A stretch of 64,000 nucleotides of DNA, taken from the NCBI GenBank assembly GCA_003013855.2, contig ML058337.1, positions 2,418,001 to 2,482,000 of the forward strand, given 5' to 3'. Origin of the DNA: Liriodendron chinense (lineage: Eukaryota > Streptophyta > Magnoliopsida > Magnoliales > Magnoliaceae). Below the pieces are notes generated by a model. That model was not told the origin of the DNA, did not search any database, and saw only the letters and a program-made list of their open reading frames with translations. Below, in pieces: positions 1 to 11,240 of the stretch (position 1 is its first letter; each line of letters begins with the position of its first letter). The position numbers and the translations under genes are program-made.

Positions 1-2558
1 AACTCAAGTGGTGCCTAAGAAATCCGGAATAACCATCGTAGCCAATGCCAATAATGAACTCGTGCCAACTAGAGTCACCACCGGTTGGAGAATGTGCATT
101 GACTACAGGAAGCTAAACACTGTCACGAGGAAAGACCACTTCCCACTACCATTTGTTGATCAAATTTTAGAACGGTTGGCGGGTCATTCCCAGTTTTGCT
201 TCCTTGATGGCTATTCGGGTACAACCAAATAAAATTGCCTGTGAAGACCAAGAAAAGACTACATTCACATGTCCATTTGGCACTTTCGCCTACCGACGGA
301 TGCCGTTTGGACTATGTAATGCCCCTGCCACCTTTCAGCGTTGTATGATGAGTATTTTTTCTGACATGGTGGGGACCATTCTCGAAGTCTTCATGGATGA
401 TTTTTCCGTATTTGGTTGTAGCTTTGATGAGTGCCTTGAGCACTTGAAGTCTGTGCTGAAAAGACGTGAAGAGAAGAACCTTGTGCTCAATTCGGAGAAG
501 TGTCACTTCATGGCTCAAAAGGGAATTGTACTTGGTCACATCGTTTCACAAAATGGAATCGAGGTGGACAAAGCGAAAATTGATCTTATCTCTAACCTTC
601 CACCACCCAAGAGCATACGAGATATACGGTCCTTTTTAAGACACGCAGGATTTTACAGAAGGTTCATAAAGGACTTCAGTTCACTCTCTCGCCCTTTATG
701 TAACCTACTTCCAAAGGAAAATTCATTCGAGTGGAATGAAGAATGTCAAAAGGCCTTTACCACCCTTAAAGGTATGTTGACATGTGCTCCCATAATGCAA
801 CCACCTGATTGGAGCATTCCTTTTGAGATTATGTGCGATGCTAGTGACTATGCTATTGGGGCCATGTTAGGTCAAAGAAAAGAGAAAAAGCCATGTGTCA
901 TCTACTATGCAAGTAGAACCCTAAACTCAGCCCAAGCAAACTACACCACTACTGAAAAAGAACTTTTAGCCGTAGTTTTTGCCTTGGACAAGTTTAGGTC
1001 CTACTTGATTGGATCCAAGATCATTATATTCACTGACCATGCAGCGCTTAAGTATCTTCTTTCTAAGAAGGATGCTAAACCACGGTTGTTAAGATGGATC
1101 CTTCTACTCCAGGAATTCGACATAGAAATACGTGATAAGAAAGGAGTAGAGAATGTAGTAGCTGACCACCTCTCTCGACTTGTCCTCACTGATTCCCCTG
1201 AAACGACTGCAATCAATGACATGTTCCCTGATGAACAATTTTTTGCTGTTTCCCAATTGCCATGGTATGCGGACATTGCTAACTATCTTGCTACAGGTAC
1301 AATTCCTACATATTGGAAAAAGCAAGATAAGGATAAATTCTTCACGGAGGTGCGAAAATTCCTATGGGACGACCCATACTTATTCAAGTATTGTCCTGAT
1401 CAAATCATAAGGAGATGTGTGCCAGATGAGGAACAACAAAGTATCATCTCCTTCTGTCATTCTCAAGCATGTGGTGGCCACTTTTCGGCTAAAAAGACCA
1501 CAGCGAAAATTCTGCAATGTGGGTTTTATTGGCCCACCATGTTCAAAGACACACATGAGTTTTGCAAAGCATGTGAACCTTGTCAGAAATTAGGAGGAAT
1601 CTCCCGTAGAAATATGATGCCACTCAATCCCATCTTAATAATCAAAATTTTTTATTGTTGGGGCATCGATTTCATGGGCCCATTCTCATCTTCTTTTGGA
1701 AACCTATACATCTTGCTTACCGTTGATTATGTTTTTAAATGGGTCGAGGCCATCCCTTGCCGGAATAATGACCATAAAACGGTCATTCGTTTTTGAAAAG
1801 AGAATATTCTTTCCCAGTTTGGAACGCCTCGAGTCATCATAAGTGATGGAGGGTCTCACTTTTGCAATCGCCCTTTTGAAACCTTAATGAAGAAATATGG
1901 CGTAACACACAAAGTGAGCACTCCCTATCACCCACAAACTAGTGGACAAGCTGAGATATCCAATAGGGAGATTAAACACATTTTAGAGAAAATGGTGAAT
2001 CCCGATCGTAAGGATTGGTCACTTCGGCTTACCGATGCACTTTGGGCTTACCGTACTGCTTTCAAAACCCCTATTGGAATGTCTCCTTATAGACTTGTCT
2101 ATGGGAAGGCTTGTCACTTGCCTATGGAGTTGGAACATAGGGCATATTGGGCTATTAAGAAGATGAATTTCAATTCTGACAAGGCAAGCTCGTTACGCAA
2201 ACTACAATTGAATGAACTTGCAGAAATCCGGAATGAAGCTTATGAGAATGCGAGAATTTACAAGGACAAGACGAAGATATTCCATGATAAGAATATTCTT
2301 CGCAAGACATTCACGATCAATCAAAAAGTCCTCATGTACAATTCTCGCTTACATCTATTTCCGTGAAAATTGAGATCTCGATGGACCGGTCCCTACATTG
2401 TACAAACTGTCTATCCATATGGGACTGTCAAGCTGTTGAATCTAAGGAATGGCAACATTTTTAAAGCGAATGGGCAGCGATTAAAGCCGTTCTTTGAGAA
2501 GTTTCCTTCAGAAGGTATGTCCATACCCCTGAATGATCCTGTGTATCAGGATGACTGA
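1..2558 (+). pseudogene. pol: Athila pol (RT, RNase H, integrase), element A, broken
   Basis: This would copy element RNA into DNA and insert it. The catalytic FMDD of RT is at about 390-401. RNase H follows, with the DASDYAIGA motif near 838-860 and TDHAALK near 1035. Integrase has a CKACEPC zinc-binding pair near 1567-1587, the first core Asp in WGIDFMGPF near 1660, the second in SDGG near 1843, and the Glu in GQAEISN near 1945. Three lesions are visible against element B: a one-base frameshift near 216, an in-frame TGA at 1794-1796, and a TGA at 2367-2369. The C-terminal piece ends at a TGA just after the shared DPVYQDD ending. The gene is inactive as written. Confidence 0.9.
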
Positions 2559-2757
2559 TCTCCTAGTCTGACGGAGGTATAGAGTAGTTAGGATTAGGAT
2601 TTTGTTGCTTTGGTTTACTTTTGCTTAGGTTTGTTAAAAGGAAGAGGAATTCCAATTTTCACCTGTCAGGTACTCTCACTCCTCACTCCCTTTATGTTCA
2701 CATTGCTCTCATGTTTGTTTACTGCACATCTTTTACATTGAGGACAATGCAAGATTT

Positions 2758-2769
2758 GGTTGGGGGGTG
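2758..2769 (+). promoter_or_regulatory. Internal copy of the polypurine-tract sequence (element A)
   Basis: GGTTGGGGGGTG here is identical to the tract directly before the LTR at 3678-3689. It lies 920 bp upstream of the LTR start. B and C have the same internal copy at nearly the same distance. A role as a second plus-strand primer is inference. Confidence 0.5.
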
Positions 2770-3677
2770 TAGGATCACTTGGATAAATCCAGCGTTTTGT
2801 AACATTTCAAGCAATTATGTGGAAATTTCTCGATTTTTCAAACATTCGAAACTCTTTTGGAAAACATCGGTTCTATGCATTCAAGATGATATGAGCATAA
2901 GAGGAGGAGATATGAAGTGCATGGGGTTGTATGTCTGGAATCTCTCATAGCATAATGGTTTATATGTGAATTCCCCTATTTCTGTGATTGATAGAAAATC
3001 TGAACACTTTTACACCTAGTCCACATTACACGATTTTCATGGGTTGAAGGGATTAGGTGATTTATGGATTGGCTAGACTTTGAATTAAGGTATTGAGAAA
3101 TCAGGCCGGGGTACTTTGTCCATCCTTGTCCATGGGAAAACAACGAAAGATATGGATTTCTAAAAATCCTATCTAAAGTAAAAGAAAAAGGAAAAGGAAG
3201 GATGAAATTGGGAATGATGGAAAATTGGTGGAAAATTCCGATGAGGGCTACCTACTACCAACCGGGGGATGGTCTACCCGTAACCAAAGCCAGAAATGGG
3301 ATGTAGTGTGAAAGTCGTCGGAAGGACGGTAAGGCAAATTGCTGTCATTGGCTTGATGTGGCTCTATGTACCTTGAGTTCATAGGCTAGTTGATCTATGA
3401 AGAAGATAATCCTAGAAACTCGTGAGATGAATTTTCACTGTCCACACTAGATTGAATTTGTTCACGTCCTTCTATTTATCAACCAATCAGCGGGAATTTC
3501 ATATGAATGCTTATTATGTTTTGAGGATCTACGGTTTCAACCTCTGTCAGCCTATTATTTCTGAATCTTACACTTATGTAACTTGGAATGTATAGAAGGA
3601 CGGTTTCTGAAAGAGAGTTGAGTTTTGAAGAATGGGATTAGCTTCACGCATGTTTTGCTCGGGACTAGCAAAATGCT

Positions 3678-3689
3678 GGTTGGGGGGTG
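3678..3689 (+). promoter_or_regulatory. Polypurine tract, element A
   Basis: GGTTGGGGGGTG directly abuts the LTR start TGTTGAGC. This position is where plus-strand DNA synthesis is primed in LTR retrotransposons. The tract is G-rich with a few T residues, and the same form occurs in B and C. Confidence 0.75.
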
Positions 3690-3954
3690 TGTTGAGCTCT
3701 TAATTGTGCATATTCTAACCCCAATTCATCACTCATTGTGCGAGGTTTGCATGGTTTATAGACAAATCTAATGCATGTTTTGTGATTGTAGGTTTGAGAG
3801 TGAACTCTGCCTAATTGATGATGAAAAGAGCTGATTTAAAACCTTGGATGAAGACCCAAGGAGGGCCGAAGGAAGAAGGAAGCAAAGAAAGAAGCAAGGA
3901 AAGAAGAAAAGAGAAGAAAGAAAGGAAGAAAACAAGAAGAAAAAGAGACCGACT

Positions 3955-4136
3955 GGTCTTGACCGGTCGGCCAAGAGAGCTAGACCGGTCTTGACCGGTC
4001 AGCTATGCACACTGGAGTGCATCTAAATAAGCTCGACCGGTCTTGACCGGTCGGCCATGCCTGTTGGACCATTGCTGAAGAGGCCAGACCGGTCGTGACC
4101 GGTCGGCCAGCCTAGTCCGATCGGTCCAGACCGGTC
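3955..4136 (+). repeat. Cluster of GACCGGTC palindromes in LTR A
   Basis: At least seven GACCGGTC or close variants occur in about 180 bp, several as pairs exactly 10 bp apart (3983 and 3993, for example), followed by GGCC. The cluster ends about 120 bp upstream of the TATA box. Confidence 0.85.
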
Positions 4137-4190
4137 GGCCACGTGAAGAAGCAGGAATTGCTATTCCTGGCCCGATTTTCTCTGCGCACT

Positions 4191-4260
4191 GCGTAACTTT
4201 TACGCAGATTCTCGATCTTTCTGAAGTTGTGGAGCCTTCCTACTATAAAAGGACACCTAG
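4191..4260 (+). promoter_or_regulatory. LTR promoter of element A: hairpin plus TATA box
   Basis: GCGTAA-CTT-TTACGC (4191-4205) is an inverted repeat, and TATAAAA lies at 4254-4260 followed by GGACACCTAG. The same pair in the same order occurs in both LTRs of B and in C. The conservation supports a core promoter for the element RNA. Confidence 0.75.
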
Positions 4261-5221
4261 GGATCGTGCCTAGGATATCTAAGAAGGGTAGAAGCAAGCT
4301 TGGAGGCGGCAGAAGTGAATTTTGGAGTTCCACAACTCCTTGGAGTTTGTCTTTGCTGTTTTTATGAACTTTTTAGTTGTTTCATATTTCATTGGATCAT
4401 GAGCAGCTAAACCACTTAGCTAGGGCTAAGAGGTGAAGCTTGTTGTGGATCCAAGATGTTTCAATTCGTAGCTAGTTGGTTTTAAGTATGGAATTCATGA
4501 TTATGAACTATGGTTTGAAGTTTATACAAGTTTTTAAGTAGTTTTTCTTAGTCTTATGATGACTCATGGATGTTTGGGAGAATTACTTAACTTCTTAAAT
4601 GGTTTGCATCAGTCTAGACCTGTATGATCCGAGGAATTGGAGTGCGCTCTAGTACTATGATCTTCATGAAGGGACTTCCTACCAAAGTTCTAGTTTTCTG
4701 ATTTTCTGAAATATGTATGGACTGTGCATGTGATTTGAATCAAGTTCAAATCCTGATCTAGCCTTGTCTTGTGACAGGACTTGAGGATGGTTATGATTGT
4801 GAACTGGACCTTTTGGAAAGGGGAATGACCTATGCAATTGAGCATGCTCAGCTCAGCCTAAATTGAGTGAATCTTATGCATAGAACTTACATATGACAGA
4901 TTGTTTGGTTTAAATAGTTTTATCATCCGACTAGATAGATCTTAATATCGATTCTAGTTGAGAGAATGAGAAACCACAGCGGATTGAACATCAAGGATTG
5001 CTACAAGTGGATCCTTGAGCCCCTAGTGCCTTTTTATAATTGTCTACATTCAAATTAGTTTAAAACTGTTATTCACGTCAATTCTATTCAAAATCTGAGT
5101 ATTAGCTTTCAATAGACACTTTTGGATGTGTTTGTGAAATCCTAAATAAGTCCCTGTGGATCGACCTCGGTCTTACCGAGTTTATTACTACATCGCAACC
5201 CTACACTTGGGGAAGCGAACA

Positions 5222-5342
5222 GTGAATTCCGCTCTCATTCCTGAAATCACAAAACATGCATTAGACAGGCCTTTTAAGCATGAAAACCGTGCATATAATG
5301 TGATGTACTGGGCAATGCAATGTATAAATTGGAGGTTCAACA
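5222..5342 (-). repeat. Start of the 3' LTR of element C, cut by element A
   Basis: Read on the minus strand it starts TGTTGAACC after the polypurine tract and matches the first part of the C 5' LTR (11478 downward) up to GGAATTCAC. There it stops at the end of element A. GTGAA (5222-5226) is the candidate target duplication of A. Confidence 0.88.
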
Positions 5343-6982
5343 CACCCCCTAACCAGCTTTTTGCTAGTCCCGAGCAAAACATGTGCGAAATAATTTCAAA
5401 CCTCCAAACCAAACCTCCATCAGAAACCATGTTTCTATCCATTCCAAGAGATACAAGTATAAAATTTGGAGAAATTAGGTGCTAGACGCTGAAACCTTAA
5501 ACTCTCAAAATATAATAAGTGTCTACATGAAATTCCCGCTGATTGATTTGTAAATAGAAGAACTCAAACAAATTCAATCTAGTGTGCATAGTGAAAGTTC
5601 ATCTCATGAGTTTCTGGGATTATCTTCTTCATAGATTAAGTAAACCAAGGATTTTAAGGTGCATAGAGCAACGACAAACCTATGACAGGAATTTGCCTTA
5701 CCGTCCTTCCGACAGGCTTTCACACTACGTCCCATTTCCGGCTTTGGTTACGGTTCGACCATCCCCCGGTTAGTAATAGGTAGCCCTCTTTGAAATTTTC
5801 CACCATTTTTCCTTCATTCCCGATTTCATCCTTTCTTTTCCTTTTTCTTTTAATTTAGATAGGATTTTTAAAAATCCATATCTTTCGTTATTTTCTCATG
5901 GACAAGGATGGACAAAATACCCCAGCTTGGTTTCTCAACACCTTTAAATCAAAGTCTAGATAATCCATAAATCACATAATCCCTTCAACCCATGAAAATC
6001 AGTGTAATGTGAACTAGGTGTAAAAAGTGTTCAAATTTTCTATCGATCACAACAATAGGGGAACTAACATATAAAACCATTATGTTGGGAGAAATTCAAG
6101 ACTTACAACCTCACACACTTCGTATCTCCTCTTCTTATACTCCTATCATCTCGAATGCATGGAAATAAAGTTTTCTAAAAGATTTTTGAAATTTTAGAAA
6201 ATTCGAAAAAATTTGCGCATATGAGGCTTGAAATGTTGCATCATGCTAGATGAAGGATCTCATCTCACCCCCCAACCAAATCTTGCATTGTCCTCAATGT
6301 AAAAAGATATGCAATGAGCATGAACATGGGAGCAATGGTAAAATATGCGAGAGTGAGAACAATAGTACCTGAGAGAGCGATCATGGAAGTCTACAACCCA
6401 ACAACTAAAGCTACTTAAAACAGTAAAACTAGATAAAACTAAACCTAATCTACGGAAAGCAATAAAGATACCTAACCCGTCCTTGTAAAAAAAGGGATCT
6501 CCATCAGACTAGGAGATCGATTATCATTATAACATCCAAAAGGACAAAGTTGAGCAAGATCATCAAGTGGTGTAACAAATTTTTCAGTAAAACTATCCAC
6601 CATCCTGATTTGGAAAGTACATTAGTGACATCAATCATTCTAACCCATTGAAAATCCTGATGAAAAATTTTAGCGGGTTCTTCAACAAAATTGTCACATG
6701 TACTAGGAAAGGAGAATTGCATTGGTTGGAAATCATTGAATATGGATCTCCTTTCCTTCTTGTCTAGGCAAAATTTATTCAAATGTGGATCATCTCAAAA
6801 GTGTTCTTCGGTTTGAACAAACCAAAGAGATGTGGAGATTTGTATTTCTTTTTCACAAGTCGATATAATATCCACAAAATCAGATATCACTGGTGCTTCC
6901 ACAATTGAATTTTCAGTTTGGCACTTTGTGGAAGGAAGCTTTTTAGGCACCGGGGAGTCTCTCTCAAAGCATGTATAATGTC
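5343..6982 (-). other. 3' region of element C after the acidic ORF
   Basis: The polypurine tract lies at 5343-5354 and an internal copy at 6266-6277, 923 bp away, both on the minus strand. From about 5360 to 6300 the sequence is close to the 3' untranslated region of B. The part from 6300 to 6982 has only small broken frames. One of them (6504-6782, -) has no recognisable domain, and I do not call it. Confidence 0.7.
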
Positions 6983-8078
6983 CTAAATCATGGGATCATC
7001 CCAATCCTCAAAGTACGTTAGGCACTCCTCAAGTGTATAAGAGACCTCATCTGAGGAAATTTTCAGATTTGGACCCTTTATGTCTTCCTCCTTCTCAGAA
7101 TTTTGTGTAGGTTGGAGTGGGTCCTCAACCTCTACACTTTCAGAAATTGGCCTCTCTGTAGGCAAGTCAAGCACCAACTCTTCCAAATCCTGCACAACAA
7201 ATTTGTGTAAATCAGAAATTGGTGATTTGTCAAATGAATTTTCAGAAATTGACACTTCCAAGGTCTTAATAAAATGAGAATTAGATTCATCCTTAGAATG
7301 TGTCAAATATGTCTCCAAACTTTTAGGTAGATCATGTTGGAAAAATCCCCCATCATCCATGGATTCTATCATGTTTACCTCATGGGGACCATCATTGTCG
7401 TCCCAATCCTCAAAGGGATCAAAGCTAACAACATTTAGAGGATCAAAATTCTGCCTTAAAGTGAACTCCTCTTCCACGATTGAATCAATCATATCAACCT
7501 CGTGGACATCATCATCATCCCTATGCCTTTTGCCCAAGTGAAACACATTCACCTCTAATGTCATGTTTCCAAAGGATAGTTGCATCACCCCATTCCGGCA
7601 ATTGATGATTGCGTTTGATGTGGCAAGGAATGGGCGGTCTAATATCACCGGTATTTGAGTGTTAGCATCCAAAACCGGTTGTGTGTCCAAGACGATAAAA
7701 TCTACCGGGTAGTTCAACTTTGACTAGAACATCCTCAACTATCCCCCTCGGTACCCTGATAGATTTATCAGCGAGTTGCAACGTGGTTTTGGTGGGTTTT
7801 AATTCACCAAGACCCAATTGCTCATATACCGAGTATGGGATCAAGTTCACACTCGCCCCCAAATCTAGCAAGGCACGCTCAATCCGGTAGTCTCCAACGA
7901 TACATGAGACGGTGGGACTACCGGGATCTTTGAATTTTGGGGGGGTCTTTTGAGTGAGAATGGCACTCACTTGCTCATTTAAGAAGGCCTTTTGCTGCAC
8001 ATTATATTTGCGTTTTGTTGTGCATAGGTCCTTTAGAAACTTGGCATAAGAGGGGATTTGTTTGATGGCATCAAGCAA
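6983..8078 (-). pseudogene. Athila aspartic protease and acidic C-terminal region, element C
   Basis: The protease would cut the element polyprotein. The active-site region LLDLGASVNLIP is near 7840-7875, in the DLGA form usual for Athila. The partner motif PVILDRPFLATSN follows near 7620-7655; B has GRPF here. The frame changes near 7700. After the protease comes a long acidic, low-complexity stretch with imperfect repeats (HEVDMIDS and HEVNMIES; LETYLTHS and LEECLTYF). It ends at a stop at 6983 where B and A would continue into RT. The acidic part has a shorter counterpart in B (46090-46250). Confidence 0.82.
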
Positions 8079-8096
8079 AGGGATGTTAATCTTGAC

Positions 8097-9797
8097 TTAT
8101 CTGAAAATCTCTAGAATATCATGAGAGTTTGGAAGAGATTTTGGGGCAACCAATCTCGAAGGGAATGGTGCTTCGGGCTTGTAAATGCGTTCCGTTTCTT
8201 GTGGGGCTAAGTTAGATCCATCCTTATCCTCAGAATTTACCGGATCATTAGGCTTGTCGCCCTTCACCGGAATAGATTTGTCAATTTGTTTACCACTTCT
8301 AAGAGTGGTGATGGATTTGGCTTTCTCCATGTGTTGGTTGGAAGGATTAAGAATGCTCACTTCATGTACTTGCTTTGGATTGGGCTGAGGTTGGGCCGGA
8401 AAGGTCCCTTCCCTAGCATTCAAGCGTCCCTTAATCTCATCAACCGAGACTTTAAGCTCTTCGAACATTTGCTGATTTGTTTGATTGATTTGCGTTTGTC
8501 CTTGTATAAACGCTTTCAAGGTATCCTCCATTGAGAATTGAGGTGGGGCCATATTTTGCATGGGTGACCCTCCTTAAGAGTTGGTAAGATTGCCCGTAGG
8601 GGCATTCTTCCAACTAAAATTTGGGTGGTTCTTCCAACTATCATTGTACGTATTACCCACCGATCCATTGAAAGGCCGTTGATACCCATATGTGGCATTT
8701 ACATGTTCATGTAATACCTCTTGAAATCCAGGGATTGTGGGACAATCTTGTGTAGCGTGTAAATCGGTGTGACAAATCCCACATACGGTCTCAATAGCTC
8801 CATTGGACTTTGGAACTCCACTTTTACTAAGTTCCATAGCCTCGATCTTCCTTGTGAGGTTGGCTATCCTTGCATTCACGTCGTCTTCCTCCTTGAGGAT
8901 ATACATCCCTCCTTTCTCTTTCTCTTGAATAGGCTTGGGGTTATTGGGTTTATCCGAGGTATCCCAAGATTGGGCATTTTCAACCAACATGTCCAAATAA
9001 CTCCAAGCCTCATCTGGATTTTTGCTCATAAACTCGCCATTGCACATCATCTCTACAAATTGGCGCATATTGGAACTTAATCCATCGTTGAAAAAATTTA
9101 TAATTCGCCAACTCTCATAACCATGATGTGGGCAAGCAAGTAGGAGGTCCTTAAATCTCTCCCAACATTGAAAGAAAGATTCACCCTCTTTAACCAAAAA
9201 ATTCATTATGGCTCTTCGAAGGGTGTTCGTTTTATGAGGCGAGAAGAACTTTTTCAAGAATTCCCGGGTCATCTCATTCTATGACCCAATCGAATGTGGT
9301 CTAAGAGAGTGAAGCCAATCTTTGGCTCTTTCTTTCAATGAAAAGGGAAAGAGTTTAAGTTTAATGGTATCTTCAAAAACATTGGTGTACTGCAAGGTAG
9401 CCACCACTTCTTCAAATTCTTTCAAGTGTAGATATGGGCGGTCAAAGTCTAGCCCATGGAACTTTGGTATAAGTTGAATTACACCTGGCTTTATGTCAAT
9501 GTTTCCCCCGTTTGGTGGTAGAACCACACAAGAGGGTGTAATTACACCGGGTTAGTTGTAGGTAATCCCGTAGTGATCTCATTGGAGGAACGTTATGTAC
9601 CTCATTCTCTCCTACTCCTTCTTGATTTGCGTTTGTAGTTGGAGTGGGGGGAGGATTCCTTAAAGGTTTTGATTCATACTCCCCAAACTTTCACAATGCT
9701 CTTGGTAATTTCGGACTCGTCTATGGACTGACAATGGTCCAACTAAACCACCTTCAGATTGGAGACGCTTTGAGTGGTTACGTTCCCAACGGGACAT
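8097..9797 (-). pseudogene. gag: Athila gag, element C, broken
   Basis: This is the structural protein that packages element RNA. I place the start at ATG 9797-9795 (MSRWERNHS), which is shared with B. Capsid-type motifs are FPFSLKERAKDWLHSL near 9310-9350 and FFQCWERFKDLLLACPHHG near 9120-9190. A zinc knuckle CGICHTDLHATQDC (C-x2-C-x4-H-x4-C) lies near 8740-8785 and is complete here, although B has lost its His. Breaks against B: frameshifts near 9670 and 9555, TAG in place of TGG at about 9279-9281, TAA in place of CAA near 8574, and a stop near 8097. The TGG and CAA changes are C-to-T type transitions. Confidence 0.88.
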
Positions 9798-10025
9798 AAA
9801 CCACTCAACCAAAAACTAAACTAGTCCTAAATCCTAGAAATCTGAAATTAATTTGAAAATAGAAAATCTGAAAAAAGCTAAGTTAGAAAGGTATTACCAA
9901 ATGTGCTTGAACTAGAGAAGAAATCCTACAAAATAAAACAATTTGTTAGTTCTAAAAAAAATCAGAAAACCTATCTACTTCTACTTCTACAGCCACTAAA
10001 ACAATTTGAAAACCGTTATCTAAAT

Positions 10026-10043
10026 TCCCCGGCAATGGCGCCA
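10026..10043 (-). promoter_or_regulatory. Primer binding site, element C
   Basis: On the minus strand TGGCGCCATTGCCGGGGA lies six bases after the LTR end. It differs by one base from TGGCGCCGTTGCCGGGGA, the tRNA-Asp-type site known for Athila. The stretch between it and gag (9798-10025) is a short leader with nothing else recognised. Confidence 0.85.
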
Positions 10044-10852
10044 AAAACTTGTTCGCTTTCCTTCAGTGTAAGGCTGTGATGTAGTAATAAAACTCGGTAA
10101 GACCGAGGTCGATCCACAGGGAATTAGAAACAACTTTCAAACTGCTCCAGCAACTCAGTTTGCAATAGATATGAGTATTCAATTAAGCAATTAAACTAAA
10201 ACAGTAACTTAATGAAAACCAGTAATTTAAGGTACTAAGGCATTCAAGGATCCACTTGTAGCAATCCCATGTCAATCCAACCAATCCAAGCAAGATACAC
10301 AACTAGATTTGAAGTCCTATCTCTCATCTAGTTGGAAAATAAAGCATTCAAACACATTCAATTCCATTCAAGTTAAACTTCCAAGTTCTAGTCCCATTCA
10401 ACACATGTAGATTTCAAAATCATAGCCTTCGGAGTAACAGCCATGCCTATGGACTATGGCTTGCTCAAGGGTTACCATAATTCGAATCTAAACAAACACC
10501 ATATGATAATCTCAGAGAATTGCAAGGAATTCATGTCCGGAGCATATGAACTCTCATAAAACATCTCAAACTATCAACGTAAGGGACTAAAAGAATAAAA
10601 ACCCAAACTTGAATTAAAATTACTTGAATTAAACTGAATCAAACATGGAAATTAGCTACAAGCTTCACCTCTCAGCCTTAGCTGAGAGATTCTAGCCGAG
10701 CATTGTCATACTACAACTAGAACTCCTAATAGAAAGCATAAAACTAGAAAAATCAGAAATTGGAGGGTTGCTGACGCTCCACAACAACTTCCGTCCTCTC
10801 CCACGACCTTCCATGGCTTCTATGATCACCTTGGAAGAGCCCTTAGGTGTTC

Positions 10853-10910
10853 TTTTATAGTGTGGAAGCCCCTTGCGTCAGAAACATCCAGAAATTGCGT
10901 AAGGTTACGC
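10853..10910 (-). promoter_or_regulatory. LTR promoter of element C: hairpin plus TATA box
   Basis: On the minus strand the GCGTAA/TTACGC hairpin (10897-10910) precedes TATAAAA (10853-10859), the same arrangement as in A and B. Confidence 0.72.
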
Positions 10911-10959
10911 ACTGCGCAGAAAATCTCGGAGCTTCACGGAGAAGCTTTATTATGCAGAC

Positions 10960-11240
10960 GACCGGTCGCACGACCGATCTGAGCTCCCTGACGACCGGTT
11001 GCACGACCGGTCGCAAAACGTCAAAATCGGTCCAATGAGTTTTTCCAAAATTCCGTCTTTAAAATTTAATTGAAGGACCGGTCGCACGATCGGTCTGGGC
11101 ATCGGACGACCGGTCGCACGACCGGTCGTGAATGGTCCAGTGGCCTCTATGAAAAAACTCTTCTTTGTGCATAATCGGACCGGTCAGACGACCGGTCCTG
11201 GAGATGGACGACCGGTCGCACGACCGGTCTTGGCCTTTGT
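10960..11240 (-). repeat. ACCGGT palindrome cluster in LTR C
   Basis: About ten GACCGGTC-like copies, mostly paired as GACCGGTCGTGCGACCGGTC, a near palindrome with 12-bp spacing. It lies upstream of the TATA box on the minus strand. Confidence 0.85.

Larger units (their letters stand above)
2559..3689 (+). other. 3' untranslated region of element A
   Basis: No supportable ORF: a 109-residue reading frame here has no homologue in B or C. The block from about 2730 to 3680 is clearly related to the same region of B (49410-50370) and, on the other strand, of C (5343-6300). All three share an ACATTGAGGACAATGC motif, an extra G-rich tract, and a block around GAAAGATATGGA. An env-like ORF, present in some Athila elements, is not seen. 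Confidence 0.75.
1..5221 (+). mobile_element. Element A: Athila-lineage Ty3/gypsy retrotransposon, 3' part
   Basis: The window opens inside the reverse transcriptase of an Athila-type element. RNase H, integrase, a long 3' untranslated region, a G-rich polypurine tract and a 1532-bp LTR follow in order. The LTR runs from TGTTGAGC to GCGAACA, matching the TGTTGAAC/GCGAACA ends of elements B and C. A ends exactly inside a C-type LTR read on the other strand, so A inserted into element C. The 5' LTR, gag and protease lie outside the window. The lineage call rests on RT and integrase very close to those of B, whose gag and primer site are Athila-like. Confidence 0.9.
3690..5221 (+). repeat. 3' LTR of element A
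   Basis: It begins TGTTGAGC after the polypurine tract and ends GAAGCGAACA. It carries an ACCGGT palindrome cluster, a GCGTAA/TTACGC hairpin, a TATA box and a conserved last ~60 bp (GTGGATCGACCTCGGTCTTACC) shared with the LTRs of B and C. Length is 1532 bp, against 1403 for B and 1429 for C. The ORFs inside it are chance. Confidence 0.9.

Noticed and set aside
2621..2950. 109-residue ORF after pol in A, as a possible env-like gene
   Set aside because: It covers the internal polypurine copy and non-coding blocks. B and C have no matching frame.
3844..4026. Lys/Arg/Glu-rich 60-residue ORF
   Set aside because: Purine-rich LTR sequence. Matching frames in B and C are just as simple and not conserved as protein.
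5156..5485. 109-residue ORF across the A/C junction
   Set aside because: It runs from the end of LTR A through the LTR fragment of C into its 3' untranslated region, so it is not a gene.
8185..9080. Plus-strand ORFs inside C gag
   Set aside because: Shadows of gag; the minus-strand frames have gag motifs and match B.
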